From contig JABCZR010000023.1 in the NCBI GenBank assembly GCA_013289585.1, positions 27,780 to 91,779 on the forward strand: 64,000 bases of DNA, written 5' to 3'. The notes beneath the pieces were generated by a model. That model searched no databases. It saw only the letters and a program-made list of their open reading frames with translations, and was not told where the DNA came from. Both the position numbers and the translations under genes were made by a program. This DNA is from Acidobacteriota bacterium (GTDB lineage: Bacteria; Acidobacteriota; Terriglobia; Acidiferrales; UBA7541). This document shows, piece after piece, positions 53,828-63,012 of the stretch; the stretch's first letter is position 1; every line of letters begins with the position of its first letter.

Positions 53828-56056
53828 ATGAGCAGCGTACTCGCAGCTGAACCAGAACAATCGGGACCGGCCACAATTGCGACGCGGGATCTCTGGATTT
53901 ACCGCCCGTGGATCGATTTGCTTATCGGGTGCGGTGCTTGGTCCGCGCCCCTGTTGCTGCTTGCGTTCTACGCGTCGAGCTCGTTTTCGATGGCCTGGGC
54001 AGTGGCGTTCTACTTTCTGGCGCTGCTCTTCAATTACCCGCACTTCATGGCGACTGTTTATCGCGCGTATCACACGCAAACAGAGTTTCAGAAATACCGC
54101 ATATTTACGGTGCACGTCGCATTCCTGCTTGCCCTGGCCGGAGTCATTGCCCACATTTGGTTCCCGCTACTGCCTTGGATCTTTACTCTCTACATTTGCT
54201 GGAGCCCGTGGCACTACACGGGGCAAAACTTCGGGTTGCTGATGATGTTCGCGAGGCGCGCGGGTCTTTCGCCGAGCTCCGCGGAGCGCAACGCGATTCA
54301 TTCGTCCTTCGTCGCCTCATTTCTTCTATTGATGCTGAGTTTTCACACCGGCGCTTCGGCGGACCCAATGATTCTATCGCTCGGTTTGCCTGCAAAGTTC
54401 ACGCTTCCCGCGCGCGGGATACTGGCGTTGTTCTACGTTGCAGCGACCGGGTGGGCGCTTAGATCCATGGCTCGCCGCAGCAGCGTGCGCGCGATCCTCG
54501 CTCCCCTGACGCTCGCAGTGACGCAATTCCTGTGGTTTCTCCTGCCCGCGCTCGTGGAACTATTCAGTGGACATGAAGTGCCGCAGACTCGCTACAGCAG
54601 CGGCATTCTTGCGGTGCTGCATTCGGCGCAATACCTCTGGATCACCAGCTATTACCAGAGGCGCGAGGCGCGCGCTGCGGGCGCTGTGCAGTGGAAATTC
54701 TGGCGTTATCTGGTCACGCTGATTGCCGGCGGGATTGCGCTCTTCATTCCCGGGCCTTGGATCGTCAGCCGGGTGTTTCATGCGGACTTCGCTGCCAGTT
54801 TCCTGACCTTTACGGCGCTGGTGAATATCCATCACTTCGTCCTCGATGGCGCTTTGTGGAAATTGCGCGACTCCCGCGTCAGTGGTTTGCTGCTGAACAC
54901 AGAGGTGAAAACGCGGGATGCGGCGGAAGCCGCGCCGAGTGCATTCGAATCCGCGACGGGCTGGCTTACAGGTTCGGCCACCGCGGCTCGTGCCGTTCGA
55001 ATCGGCGCTGTCGTGCTGCTTTTTTCGTGGGCGGCCGTCGACCAAATTCATTTTTACTGGGCAAGCAAGGCGGAAAACCTGACGGCGCTTCAGCGCGCGG
55101 CTAAACTCAATCCGGATGACACCTCAGTGCAAGTGCGGCTTGCGCGCGCGGAGATCGCCGCTGGAAATAGCGGTGCCGGACTCGAAGCCCTCAAGCATGC
55201 GGCAGCGATCAGTCCCGACAACTTTGCGCAACAAGAAGCATACGGGCGGGGCTTGATTGAGGCAGGACGCGACGCAGAGGCTTGCGCGCAGTATGCAAAG
55301 ATTCTGACTCGCTGGCCGCGGAACATCGATGCGCTGGTAAATTTTGGCCTATTGGCTCAGAGGCTTGGCCACGCGGAGGAGGCGGTGGATAGCTGGGAGC
55401 GCGCCGTGGACGCCGATCCCTCACAAGCCAATGCGCAGCTCTACCTGGGGCAAGCTTTCGAACGGCGCGGCGAATTACAAGCGGCGGCGCGCCATTACCG
55501 CGCCTATCTACAAATCGTTGCTGCCCATCCGGGCGAGTTTCGGGACAAGAAAAGTGCGGTGCTCGCCGTGTACATCAAAATTGCAGACGCGGATGCCGCG
55601 GCGAATCATCCGGCAGAGGCAATGCAAGGTTACAACGCGGCAATCGAATTCGCCGCAAAAGTTGGCGACAAAACTCTCGAAAGTCTGGCCCTCGCGCATC
55701 GGGCGGGGTTGCAGGAAAAACAAGGAAACGCCGCCGCAGCGGCGCAATCGTATCAACGCGCACTGGCTCTGGACGATCCTTTCGCCGATGCGCGCGGCGC
55801 GGCGAGCGATTGGGTGAATTACGGACAATTTCTGCGCCGCCGGCACCAGCCGGAACGTTTCGTTTTCGCATGCATGATTCGCGCGGAGGACCTGCTTTCC
55901 ACCACGCCGGGGGACGAACTCCTGGCCGTCGCGCGCGTTCGCTCTGAAAGTGAAGCCCGCCTTGGCCGCGAAGCTTCAGCCGCCCGCCGGATGAGTGAAG
56001 CGCTTGCAAAGGAAGCTTTGTCTCTCCCGGCTTCTGCCTTCACTCCGAATCACTAA
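53828..56056 (+). CDS. Polytopic His-rich membrane protein fused to TPR repeats
   Basis: 742 residues. The N-terminal about 405 residues have 10-11 membrane segments. Histidines sit in conserved-looking motifs at the helix ends: NYPHF (His72), YRAYH (His82), SPWHYTGQ (His129), HSAQYLW (His265) and NIHHFVLDG (His335 and 336). This resembles metal-site patterns in integral-membrane oxygenases, but I could not assign it to a family. The C-terminal part (about 410-740) has TPR-like units, such as NIDALVNFGLLAQRLGHAEEAV and ANAQLYLGQAFERRGELQAA. The TPRs should face the periplasm or cytoplasm as a docking platform. Function unknown. Confidence 0.75.
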   Translation: MSSVLAAEPEQSGPATIATRDLWIYRPWIDLLIGCGAWSAPLLLLAFYASSSFSMAWAVAFYFLALLFNYPHFMATVYRAYHTQTEFQKYRIFTVHVAFLLALAGVIAHIWFPLLPWIFTLYICWSPWHYTGQNFGLLMMFARRAGLSPSSAERNAIHSSFVASFLLLMLSFHTGASADPMILSLGLPAKFTLPARGILALFYVAATGWALRSMARRSSVRAILAPLTLAVTQFLWFLLPALVELFSGHEVPQTRYSSGILAVLHSAQYLWITSYYQRREARAAGAVQWKFWRYLVTLIAGGIALFIPGPWIVSRVFHADFAASFLTFTALVNIHHFVLDGALWKLRDSRVSGLLLNTEVKTRDAAEAAPSAFESATGWLTGSATAARAVRIGAVVLLFSWAAVDQIHFYWASKAENLTALQRAAKLNPDDTSVQVRLARAEIAAGNSGAGLEALKHAAAISPDNFAQQEAYGRGLIEAGRDAEACAQYAKILTRWPRNIDALVNFGLLAQRLGHAEEAVDSWERAVDADPSQANAQLYLGQAFERRGELQAAARHYRAYLQIVAAHPGEFRDKKSAVLAVYIKIADADAAANHPAEAMQGYNAAIEFAAKVGDKTLESLALAHRAGLQEKQGNAAAAAQSYQRALALDDPFADARGAASDWVNYGQFLRRRHQPERFVFACMIRAEDLLSTTPGDELLAVARVRSESEARLGREASAARRMSEALAKEALSLPASAFTPNH

Positions 56057-56176
56057 CAACGCCATCGACCCCTTCTCGCGAGGAGCAAACATCTGTTATG
56101 AAAATGTGGTCTAGAATAGGGCGCTCGAAATTCGCCCAATGAAACTGAATCCGAAGGCCTAACAGGTGGGAAGTTC

Positions 56177-57106
56177 ATGAGTCTTATGCGAACTCTGCTG
56201 CTTGCGGCAGCCCAAAACCAGTGGCTGCGCGATCACGCAACGCATTATCGATTTGTCCGGAGCACTGTCTCCCGATTTATGCCGGGAGAGAATTTCAAGG
56301 ACGCTTTGGGGGCCGCTCAGATTCTGGCCACGAAACGGGTCGGAACCGTGTTTACTCACCTCGGCGAAAACATCAAGGATCGCGCAGAGGCGCAACAGGT
56401 TACCGGGCACTATCTCGAAGTGCTGGACCAGATTCGGAATTCAGGGCTGAAAGCGGAGATTTCCGTCAAGCTCACGCAGCTTGGCCTGGATCTCTCCACG
56501 GACCTCTGTTTTGACAACCTGAAAACCATCATCGAGCGCGCGGAGAAAGATTCTATCGTCTGGGTGGACATGGAGGCGAGCAACTACGTCGACGTGACAC
56601 TGGAAGTCTACCGGCGGGCGTTGCAAATGTTCCCGAATGTGGGCGTGTGTCTACAAGCGTATCTGCGTCGGACAAAGGAAGATCTTTCGAATCTCATGCC
56701 TTTGCGCCCTTCCATCAGGCTGGTCAAAGGCGCGTACAACGAACCCGCCGAAGTGGCTTTTCCGCGCAAACAGGACGTTGATGAAAACTATTTCGCGCTG
56801 GCTGGATCGATGCTGGCGGCAAAGAAAGAAAATCGCTGCGTGCGCGCGGCCTTTGGAACACACGATCTGGTCTTGATACGGCGGCTGTCCGAACTGGCTT
56901 CGACGCAGGGGCTTGCGAAGGCAGATTTTGAAGTGCAAATGCTTTATGGGATCCAGCGAGCCGAGCAAGAACGGCTTGCGAGCGAGGGTTGCACGTCCAT
57001 GGTGCTTGTTGCTTATGGCACTTACTGGTATCCGTGGTTCGTGAGGCGGCTTGCGGAGCGGCCCGCAAATTTGTGGTTCATGGTCCGTAATGTTTTCGCA
57101 GCCTAG
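56177..57106 (+). CDS. Proline dehydrogenase (monofunctional)
   Basis: 309 residues, the size of PutA-like monofunctional proline dehydrogenases. A TIM barrel binding FAD is indicated by EISVKLTQLGLDLS near 95-108, WVDMEAS near 133, CLQAYLRRTKEDL near 160, IRLVKGAYNEP near 180-190, and FEVQMLYGI near 252. A conserved R-R pair (VRRLAE) is near 292. The enzyme oxidises proline to pyrroline-5-carboxylate at the membrane. No P5C dehydrogenase lies adjacent; the ALDH16 at 60.5 kb is a different class. Confidence 0.92.
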   Translation: MSLMRTLLLAAAQNQWLRDHATHYRFVRSTVSRFMPGENFKDALGAAQILATKRVGTVFTHLGENIKDRAEAQQVTGHYLEVLDQIRNSGLKAEISVKLTQLGLDLSTDLCFDNLKTIIERAEKDSIVWVDMEASNYVDVTLEVYRRALQMFPNVGVCLQAYLRRTKEDLSNLMPLRPSIRLVKGAYNEPAEVAFPRKQDVDENYFALAGSMLAAKKENRCVRAAFGTHDLVLIRRLSELASTQGLAKADFEVQMLYGIQRAEQERLASEGCTSMVLVAYGTYWYPWFVRRLAERPANLWFMVRNVFAA

Positions 57107-57160
57107 ATTCAGCTATCGCGACAGATCGCAGGCCAACCCTGAGAAAAAAGCATTTCGCAA

Positions 57161-58144
57161 TTAATTCGCGGTGTTGGCCTTCGCTACCAGAAGAATCGCA
57201 AAGAAATAGCATAAGAACATGAGCGCGAGAAACATTCTCGCCTTGCGATTCGCTCCTTTAAATTCCTTCCAGGCAAGAATGCCCCACAACGCTGCGACCA
57301 TCGGCGCGGATTGGCCGATGGCATAAGAAATTGCCACGCCGGTGAAATTCGCAGCCACCAGATTGAAGACTGTCCCAATGCCCCAGATGGCGCCGCCCAG
57401 GAGGCCGAGCATGTGGCCCGCGGCTGGACCGCGAAAGAATTCGCCGAAGTTCACCGGCTCTCCCACAAGCGGATGCTTCATGAAGTAGACATTCCAGATC
57501 AGGCAGGAAGCCAACGCGCCAAGCGTGAAGAAAACGCTGACGCTATAGGGTCCCAGCGAGTGTCCTTGCGTCATCGCGTGAGTGACGAAGGGCGCCCAGA
57601 GGCCCATGAGGACTCCGGAGACGATGCAGACGATGATGCTTTTTTGAGAAGCCGTCCCGGCGGCCCTCTTCAGGCTTCCGTAGGCCTTGCCATCCAGGAT
57701 CACCGCAATAACGGCGAACGCAACTCCCGCCGCGAGCAATCCCGAGCTGCCCTTGGGCTGCAGCAAATAACTAGAGACGACGCCAACCACCAGCGCAATC
57801 CCGATGGATACCGGAAACGCAATGGCCAGGCCGGCCATGTCGATTCCCGCGACAAGCAACAAGTTTGCGAGATTAAAAACTGCGCCGCCGGCCAGCGTGT
57901 ATACAAAATTCGCACCGTCCGCAGCGCGCACATTATTCAGGAAACTCGTTGCATCGTTCGAAGTGCTTCCCATGGTAAAGGCCAGCAGCAGCGAGATCAG
58001 GAAGATGCCAAGCGCGTAGTCCCAGTAAAACAGTTCGAACCGGTAATTCTTTACGCCTTTGTATGTGTTGGCCCAGGAGCCCCAACAGATGGCGCTGGTG
58101 ATCATCATGAGCAGGGCGATGTTGAAAGCATGAGGAACGAACAT
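57161..58144 (-). CDS. GRP/RhaT-like sugar transporter
   Basis: 327 residues with about ten membrane helices. The drug/metabolite superfamily pattern shows as CWGSWANTYKGV (about 20-31), then GIDMAGLAIAFPVSIGIALV and AISYAIGQSAPMVAALWGI. This is the GRP (glucose/ribose permease) branch rather than the EamA branch. It is divergent from a PfkB kinase gene with a strong promoter between them, so a pentose such as ribose or deoxyribose is a plausible substrate. That is inference from context. Confidence 0.82.
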   Translation of the reverse strand: MFVPHAFNIALLMMITSAICWGSWANTYKGVKNYRFELFYWDYALGIFLISLLLAFTMGSTSNDATSFLNNVRAADGANFVYTLAGGAVFNLANLLLVAGIDMAGLAIAFPVSIGIALVVGVVSSYLLQPKGSSGLLAAGVAFAVIAVILDGKAYGSLKRAAGTASQKSIIVCIVSGVLMGLWAPFVTHAMTQGHSLGPYSVSVFFTLGALASCLIWNVYFMKHPLVGEPVNFGEFFRGPAAGHMLGLLGGAIWGIGTVFNLVAANFTGVAISYAIGQSAPMVAALWGILAWKEFKGANRKARMFLALMFLCYFFAILLVAKANTAN

Positions 58145-58349
58145 AGAATCGCTGCTCCTTCGCCAACCGAGCCGTGCGAATTGTTGTTTGCGTCCGGTAT
58201 TCGCTGAACGCAGCGCTGATTTTGGCGTTTGTTGCTCTGGCTGCTTATAGTCACGGCGGCTCAGGCTGTCAAGGATAAACGCGGGACTCCAGTGAGTTTC
58301 CGCAGATGGCTAGCGCGAGGATTTCCATTCGAATGGCTTGAGAGAGTTG

Positions 58350-58380
58350 TTGCTGATTCCGGAGCGAGTTCCTATATAAT
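58350..58380 (+). promoter_or_regulatory. Sigma70 promoter for the kinase-deoC-ALDH16 genes
   Basis: A perfect TATAAT (58375-58380) is preceded by TTGCTG (58350-58355) at 19 bases. Transcription would start near 58387, about 25 bases before the kinase start, leaving a short leader. Confidence 0.65.
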
Positions 58381-58410
58381 CCGCGCGCGGTTTAGACGGG
58401 GGGAGTTGTC

Positions 58411-59340
58411 ATGGCCAGGCAGTCTCTAATCGCCGTCGTAGGCAGCGCCAATGTCGACCTCACAACGTTTAATGACGTTTTTCCACGGCCCGGCGAGACG
58501 ATCTTCGGCAAAAAGTTTGACCTTGGCTTTGGCGGCAAAGGCGCGAATCAGGCGGTCGCCGCGCGGCTTTGCGGCGCGAACGTGGGGATGGTCGCAAAAG
58601 TGGGGAGCGATCTCTTCGGCCCCGCCACCATCAAGAATTTCGAATCGCAAGGGATTGACGCTACGTACGTAGGGATTGCCGAAGGCGTTTCCAGTGGCGT
58701 TGCGCCCATTTTTGTGGAACCCAACGGGCAGAATCGCATCATCGTGGTAAAGGGCGCGAACGATTTGCTTTCTCCCGAAGACGTGGACGCGGCTGCGCCG
58801 CTGGTTCGCAAGGCGGACACCATCGTCATGCAGTTTGAAATTCCTTTGCGCACTGTCTATCACGCGGTGCGCTTTGCCAAGTCCAATGGGATCCGCTGCA
58901 TCGTGAACCCCGCTCCCGCCCAACCCGTCGATTTCAAGGAAGTTGGCGCGGCGGATTATTTCATTCCCAACGAAACCGAAGCGGAAGTCACGACGGGAAT
59001 GCCGGTGAAATCCATCGACGATGCGAAAAGATGCGCGGAGTTTTTGCTGCGCCAGGGGATGCGGCGCGTGGTTATTACGCTTGGCGAGCGCGGCTCGCTT
59101 GTCGCGGGAGCGGAGGGGATCGAGCTGATCCCCGCGTATAAGGTCCAGGCGGTGGACACTACGGGCGCAGGCGATGCCTTCATCGGCAGTTTTGCCGTCT
59201 TCCTTGGGGAAGGCCTGCCAGAAAAAGAATCGCTTCGGCGGGCGAATCTCTACGCTGCTCTTTCCACGACAAAGGTAGGGACGCAAAAATCCTTTTGCGG
59301 CCGGGCGGAATTTGAGAAAGAGTGGCTGTCTCGCGGCTGA
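58411..59340 (+). CDS. PfkB-family sugar kinase (ribokinase or deoxyribokinase)
   Basis: 309 residues, with GGGGGAG ahead of the ATG. GSANVDLT (about 11-18) and the sugar-binding GFGGKGANQAVAA (about 39-51) are ribokinase signatures. The C-terminal ATP site has TTGAGDAFIGSFAV, with the catalytic Asp in GAGD near 255. Ribokinase phosphorylates ribose at O5. Because deoC follows 76 bases downstream, 2-deoxyribose is an equally likely substrate. The specificity cannot be read from sequence alone, so rbsK is not assigned. Confidence 0.88.
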   Translation: MARQSLIAVVGSANVDLTTFNDVFPRPGETIFGKKFDLGFGGKGANQAVAARLCGANVGMVAKVGSDLFGPATIKNFESQGIDATYVGIAEGVSSGVAPIFVEPNGQNRIIVVKGANDLLSPEDVDAAAPLVRKADTIVMQFEIPLRTVYHAVRFAKSNGIRCIVNPAPAQPVDFKEVGAADYFIPNETEAEVTTGMPVKSIDDAKRCAEFLLRQGMRRVVITLGERGSLVAGAEGIELIPAYKVQAVDTTGAGDAFIGSFAVFLGEGLPEKESLRRANLYAALSTTKVGTQKSFCGRAEFEKEWLSRG

Positions 59341-59416
59341 CATCTGTAAACCCTCTTTGGCGAAGTGGTAAGATTGAACATTGCCTGCTGTTTTGCTTGA
59401 GGCGGTAAAGCTTGCC

Positions 59417-60469
59417 ATGACTCTGCGCGACAACACGCGAACGTCGAACGCATCCAGCCAGGCGCCTCACTCTCCGATTTTTCCTTCGGATACAGCTATT
59501 GCGCATTATGCGGGAAGCGATCTTCAGCCAAACTCCGGCATTCCACTCAACCTGGACTGGGTGAAAGAAGTGCGCGTGAACACCAGTGCGGTCGAGAGGC
59601 GCGCGCAAACCATCGGCACGCGGCGCACCGTGAAAAAAGAATGGCAGGCGGCGTGGCTCTTGCGCGCCATTACGTGCATGGATCTCACCACGCTCTCCGG
59701 GGACGACACCGACGAGCGCGTTCGCCGGTTGTGCGCCAAGGCGCGCCAGCCGCTGCAGCAGGAGATCGTGCAGAGGCTCGGCGTAGAAAGCCTGAATATC
59801 AAGGTCGCGGCGGTTTGCGTGTATCACACGTTTGTCGAAACCGCGCGCCGCGCCGTCGAAGGAAGCGGTATTCGCGTTGCTGCTGTCTCCACGGGATTTC
59901 CTGCCGGGCTTTCTCCGCTCGCGGAACGCGTTGCTGAAATTCGGCGCTCCGTCGAGGCAGGTGCGGACGAAATCGATGTGGTCATTACCCGGGCGCACGT
60001 CTTCGGCGGAAAGTGGCAAGCGCTTTACGATGAAATCGCGATGTTCAAGAACGCTTGCGGGCCGGCGCATCTGAAAGTGATTCTCGGAACCGGTGACCTG
60101 ATGACCTTGCGAAACGTCGGTCGGGCAAGTCTCGTCGCCATGATGGCTGGCGCGGACTTCATCAAAACTTCCACGGGAAAGGAAACCGTCAATGCGACGC
60201 TTCCCGTCAGCCTGGTAATGACGCGCGCCATCCGTGAATACGCGCAAGAAACGGGCATGGCAGTGGGGTTCAAGCCCGCCGGCGGTATTCGAACGGCGAA
60301 GCAGGCGCTCGAATGGCTCTTCTTGATGAAAGAAGAGCTGGGCAATTCCTGGTTAAATGCGGAGCTCTTCCGATTTGGAGTCAGCGGAATGCTGGCGGAT
60401 ATCGAGCGGCAATTGGAACACCATGCCACCGGAAGATATTCGGCGGAGTATCGCCACCCGATGGCATAA
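59417..60469 (+). CDS. deoC: Deoxyribose-phosphate aldolase, eukaryote-like long form
   Basis: 350 residues from the ATG at 59417. Typical bacterial DeoC has about 220-260. The extra N-terminal part includes RRTVKKEWQAAWLL and DLTTLSGDDT, which I recall nearly unchanged in vertebrate DERA. Catalytic features are complete: EIDVVITR, HLKVILGTG, and DFIKTSTGKETVN with Lys250 as the Schiff-base lysine. It splits deoxyribose 5-phosphate into glyceraldehyde 3-phosphate and acetaldehyde. An aldehyde dehydrogenase gene follows 44 bases on and a PfkB kinase precedes. Confidence 0.93.
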   Translation: MTLRDNTRTSNASSQAPHSPIFPSDTAIAHYAGSDLQPNSGIPLNLDWVKEVRVNTSAVERRAQTIGTRRTVKKEWQAAWLLRAITCMDLTTLSGDDTDERVRRLCAKARQPLQQEIVQRLGVESLNIKVAAVCVYHTFVETARRAVEGSGIRVAAVSTGFPAGLSPLAERVAEIRRSVEAGADEIDVVITRAHVFGGKWQALYDEIAMFKNACGPAHLKVILGTGDLMTLRNVGRASLVAMMAGADFIKTSTGKETVNATLPVSLVMTRAIREYAQETGMAVGFKPAGGIRTAKQALEWLFLMKEELGNSWLNAELFRFGVSGMLADIERQLEHHATGRYSAEYRHPMA

Positions 60470-60513
60470 GGCAGCAGCAGTGGGTCAGCGATGAAGGAAG
60501 CGGGAAGAAGCGA

Positions 60514-62898
60514 ATGAGTATCGTCGAAAAATTCATGACCATGGATTACGGACCTGCTCCGGAAGATCCGCGGGAAGCTCTGACGTGGCTCGATCGAAGT
60601 GGCCGGAGGCTTGGACACTTTATCAACGGTGCTTGGCAACCTCCAACAGCGGGCGAATATTTCGATACGGCCGATCCTTCCACCGGTGAAAAGCTTGCGT
60701 CCGTCGCGCAAGGATCCGCGGCGGATGTTGATGCCGCGGTGCGAGCTGCCCGTTTTGCCCTGCCTGCATGGCAAGCGCTCACTCCACACGCTCGCGCGCG
60801 TTACCTCTACGCCCTTGCGCGGCAGGTGCAAAAGCACTCACGCTGGCTCGCTGTTCTCGAGACGCTGGACAATGGCAAGCCGATTCGCGAAAGCCGCGAC
60901 ATTGATATACCACTCGTGGCGCGGTACTTTTACCATCACGCCGGGTGGGCACAGCTTCTCGAACAGGAATTTCCCGGTTACACCGCTTGCGGGGTCGTCG
61001 GCCAGATCATCCCTTGGAATTTCCCTCTACTGATGCTGGCGTGGAAGATTGCGCCTGCGATAGCCACCGGTAATACTGTCGTCTTGAAACCGGCGGAGTT
61101 CACTCCACTCACCGCGCTCGCGTTCGCGCACATCTGCCAGGAGGTCGGCCTTCCTCCAGGAGTTGTGAACATCGTCACGGGCGATGGTTCGACCGGCGAA
61201 GCGCTTGTGAAACATCCAGACATCGACAAGATTGCCTTTACCGGTTCGACCGAAGTAGGCCGTGCCATTCGAACGGCGACCGCACCGAGCCATAAGAAAC
61301 TTTCACTCGAACTGGGCGGCAAATCCCCCTTCATCGTTTTTGAAGATGCAGACTTGGATAGCGCCGTGGAAGGTCTCGTCGACGGAATCTGGTTCAATCA
61401 GGGGCAGGTTTGCTGCGCGGGTTCGCGCCTGTTGATGCAGGAGAGCATCGCGGAAACGTTGATCGGAAAAATCCAGAACCGCATGAATACGCTGCGCATC
61501 GGGCCGCCGCTCGATAAGGCCATCGATATCGGCGCGATTGTTGATCGCGTGCAAATGGAGCGCATCCAGCGCCTGGTCGATCGAGGCGTCTCTGATGGAG
61601 CGACTTGTTGGCAGCCATCCATCCCCATGCCCTCGCGCGGCCACTATTTCCTTCCAACTCTGCTGAGTAATGTGCATCCATCGTCCGTCGTCGCGCAGCA
61701 GGAAATTTTTGGCCCGGTGCTGGCCGCCATGACGTTTCGAACGCCACGCGAAGCCGTCGAACTCGCCAACAATACGGTTTACGGATTGGCCGCGTGCGTG
61801 TGGAGTGAGAGCCTCAACGTTTCGCTGCATATTGCATCGCAGCTCAAGGCCGGAGTCGTATGGGTGAATTGCACGAATCTCTTCGATGCTGCATGCGGAT
61901 TCGGCGGCTATCGTGAGAGCGGCTTTGGGCGCGAGGGCGGACGCGAAGGGCTTCTCGAGTACCTCGAACCTGTTTGGTTCAAGGAAGCTCCTCCGCTACA
62001 GGCAAAGCCGCTGGCAATCGACCAGCAGGCTGACCAGCTCGCCTCCACTTCCGATCCCGCCATCGATCGCACGGTAAAACTCTACATTGGCGGCAAGCAG
62101 GCGCGGCCCGACTCCGGTTACAGCTTTGAAGTACGCGGTGCGGACGGCCGTTTGTTGGGAGAAGCGCCGCTGGGGAATCGCAAGGACATTCGCAACGCCG
62201 TGGAAGCGGCGCGCAAAGCCAGTGGTTGGGGCAAAGCAACCGCCCACAATCGCGCACAGGTGCTCTACTACATCGCCGAAAATCTTTCGCAGCGCCGCGA
62301 AGAAATCGCCCTTCGATTGTCCGGCGTGGTCGGTAAGAAGCAAGCGGAAGCTGAAGTCAGCCTGGGCATCGAGCGCATCTTTTCCTACGCCGCGTGGGCC
62401 GACAAGTTTGATGGTGCGGTGCACAATCCGCCATTCCGCAATGTCGCTCTGGCAATGAAAGAACCCATTGGCACCATGGGGATCATCTGTCCGGCGGACG
62501 CGCCTTTGCTCGGATTCCTTTCGCTCGTCATGCCCGCCATTTCCATGGGCGATACGGTTATCGCAATTCCATCCGAAAAATATCCACTGATCACGAGTGA
62601 TCTTTATCAAATTTTCGAAACCAGCGATCTGCCGGATGGCGTCGTAAATATGGTTACCGGCCGCGCGCCTGAATTACTGAAGACACTTGCCGAACACGAC
62701 GACGTCGACGCCATTTGGTGCTTCACGGATGAAGCCGGCGCCGCGGCCGCGAAATCCCTGTCCGTGGGAAATCTGAAGCAGGTGTTCACCAACGAAGGCC
62801 GCGTGATCGACTGGTTCCGTACAGAGCAGGCCGAGGGACGGTGGTACCTCGATCACGCCGTCCAGGTGAAAAATATCTGGGTCCCCTACGGTGAGTAG
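60514..62898 (+). CDS. Two-domain aldehyde dehydrogenase (ALDH16-like)
   Basis: 794 residues from the ATG at 60514; an earlier frame extension overlaps deoC and was rejected. Domain 1 (about 1-495) is a complete ALDH: IIPWNFPLLM, FTGSTEVGRAI, LELGGKSP with Glu266, and QGQVCCAGSR with Cys300 as nucleophile. Domain 2 (about 520-790) is a second ALDH fold (VKLYIGGKQARPDSGYSF, EPIGTMGIICP) in which no QGQxC nucleophile is seen, so it is structural. This layout is ALDH16. Behind deoC it could oxidise the acetaldehyde made there. The stop is 70 bases before the tRNA fragment. Confidence 0.9.
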   Translation: MSIVEKFMTMDYGPAPEDPREALTWLDRSGRRLGHFINGAWQPPTAGEYFDTADPSTGEKLASVAQGSAADVDAAVRAARFALPAWQALTPHARARYLYALARQVQKHSRWLAVLETLDNGKPIRESRDIDIPLVARYFYHHAGWAQLLEQEFPGYTACGVVGQIIPWNFPLLMLAWKIAPAIATGNTVVLKPAEFTPLTALAFAHICQEVGLPPGVVNIVTGDGSTGEALVKHPDIDKIAFTGSTEVGRAIRTATAPSHKKLSLELGGKSPFIVFEDADLDSAVEGLVDGIWFNQGQVCCAGSRLLMQESIAETLIGKIQNRMNTLRIGPPLDKAIDIGAIVDRVQMERIQRLVDRGVSDGATCWQPSIPMPSRGHYFLPTLLSNVHPSSVVAQQEIFGPVLAAMTFRTPREAVELANNTVYGLAACVWSESLNVSLHIASQLKAGVVWVNCTNLFDAACGFGGYRESGFGREGGREGLLEYLEPVWFKEAPPLQAKPLAIDQQADQLASTSDPAIDRTVKLYIGGKQARPDSGYSFEVRGADGRLLGEAPLGNRKDIRNAVEAARKASGWGKATAHNRAQVLYYIAENLSQRREEIALRLSGVVGKKQAEAEVSLGIERIFSYAAWADKFDGAVHNPPFRNVALAMKEPIGTMGIICPADAPLLGFLSLVMPAISMGDTVIAIPSEKYPLITSDLYQIFETSDLPDGVVNMVTGRAPELLKTLAEHDDVDAIWCFTDEAGAAAAKSLSVGNLKQVFTNEGRVIDWFRTEQAEGRWYLDHAVQVKNIWVPYGE

Positions 62899-62967
62899 GC
62901 ATTCGAATAGACGGCGAGAACATCTGAGGGTCTGGATGGAAGGAATCAGGTCATTTCAGGAAATAAG

Positions 62968-63012
62968 TGGTCGGGGCGAATGGATTTGAACCATCGACCT
63001 CCTGGTCCCGAA
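62968..63012 (-). pseudogene. tRNA-Pro (CGG) 3' fragment, putative attachment site
   Basis: Read on the minus strand: anticodon loop TTCGGGA (anticodon CGG), anticodon stem 3' side CCAGG, variable AGGTC, T arm GATGG-TTCAAAT-CCATT, acceptor 3' strand CGCCCCG, discriminator A, and encoded CCA. The 5' half is missing: the bases before the loop do not pair with CCAGG. The break is at the anticodon loop, a common crossover site for tyrosine integrases. The fragment therefore looks like an att copy left at the end of an integrated element lying to its right. Confidence 0.82.

Noticed and set aside
60313..60513. An N-terminal extension of the aldehyde dehydrogenase
   Set aside because: It overlaps the end of deoC in another frame, is not ALDH-like, and the ATG at 60514 gives the normal family start.
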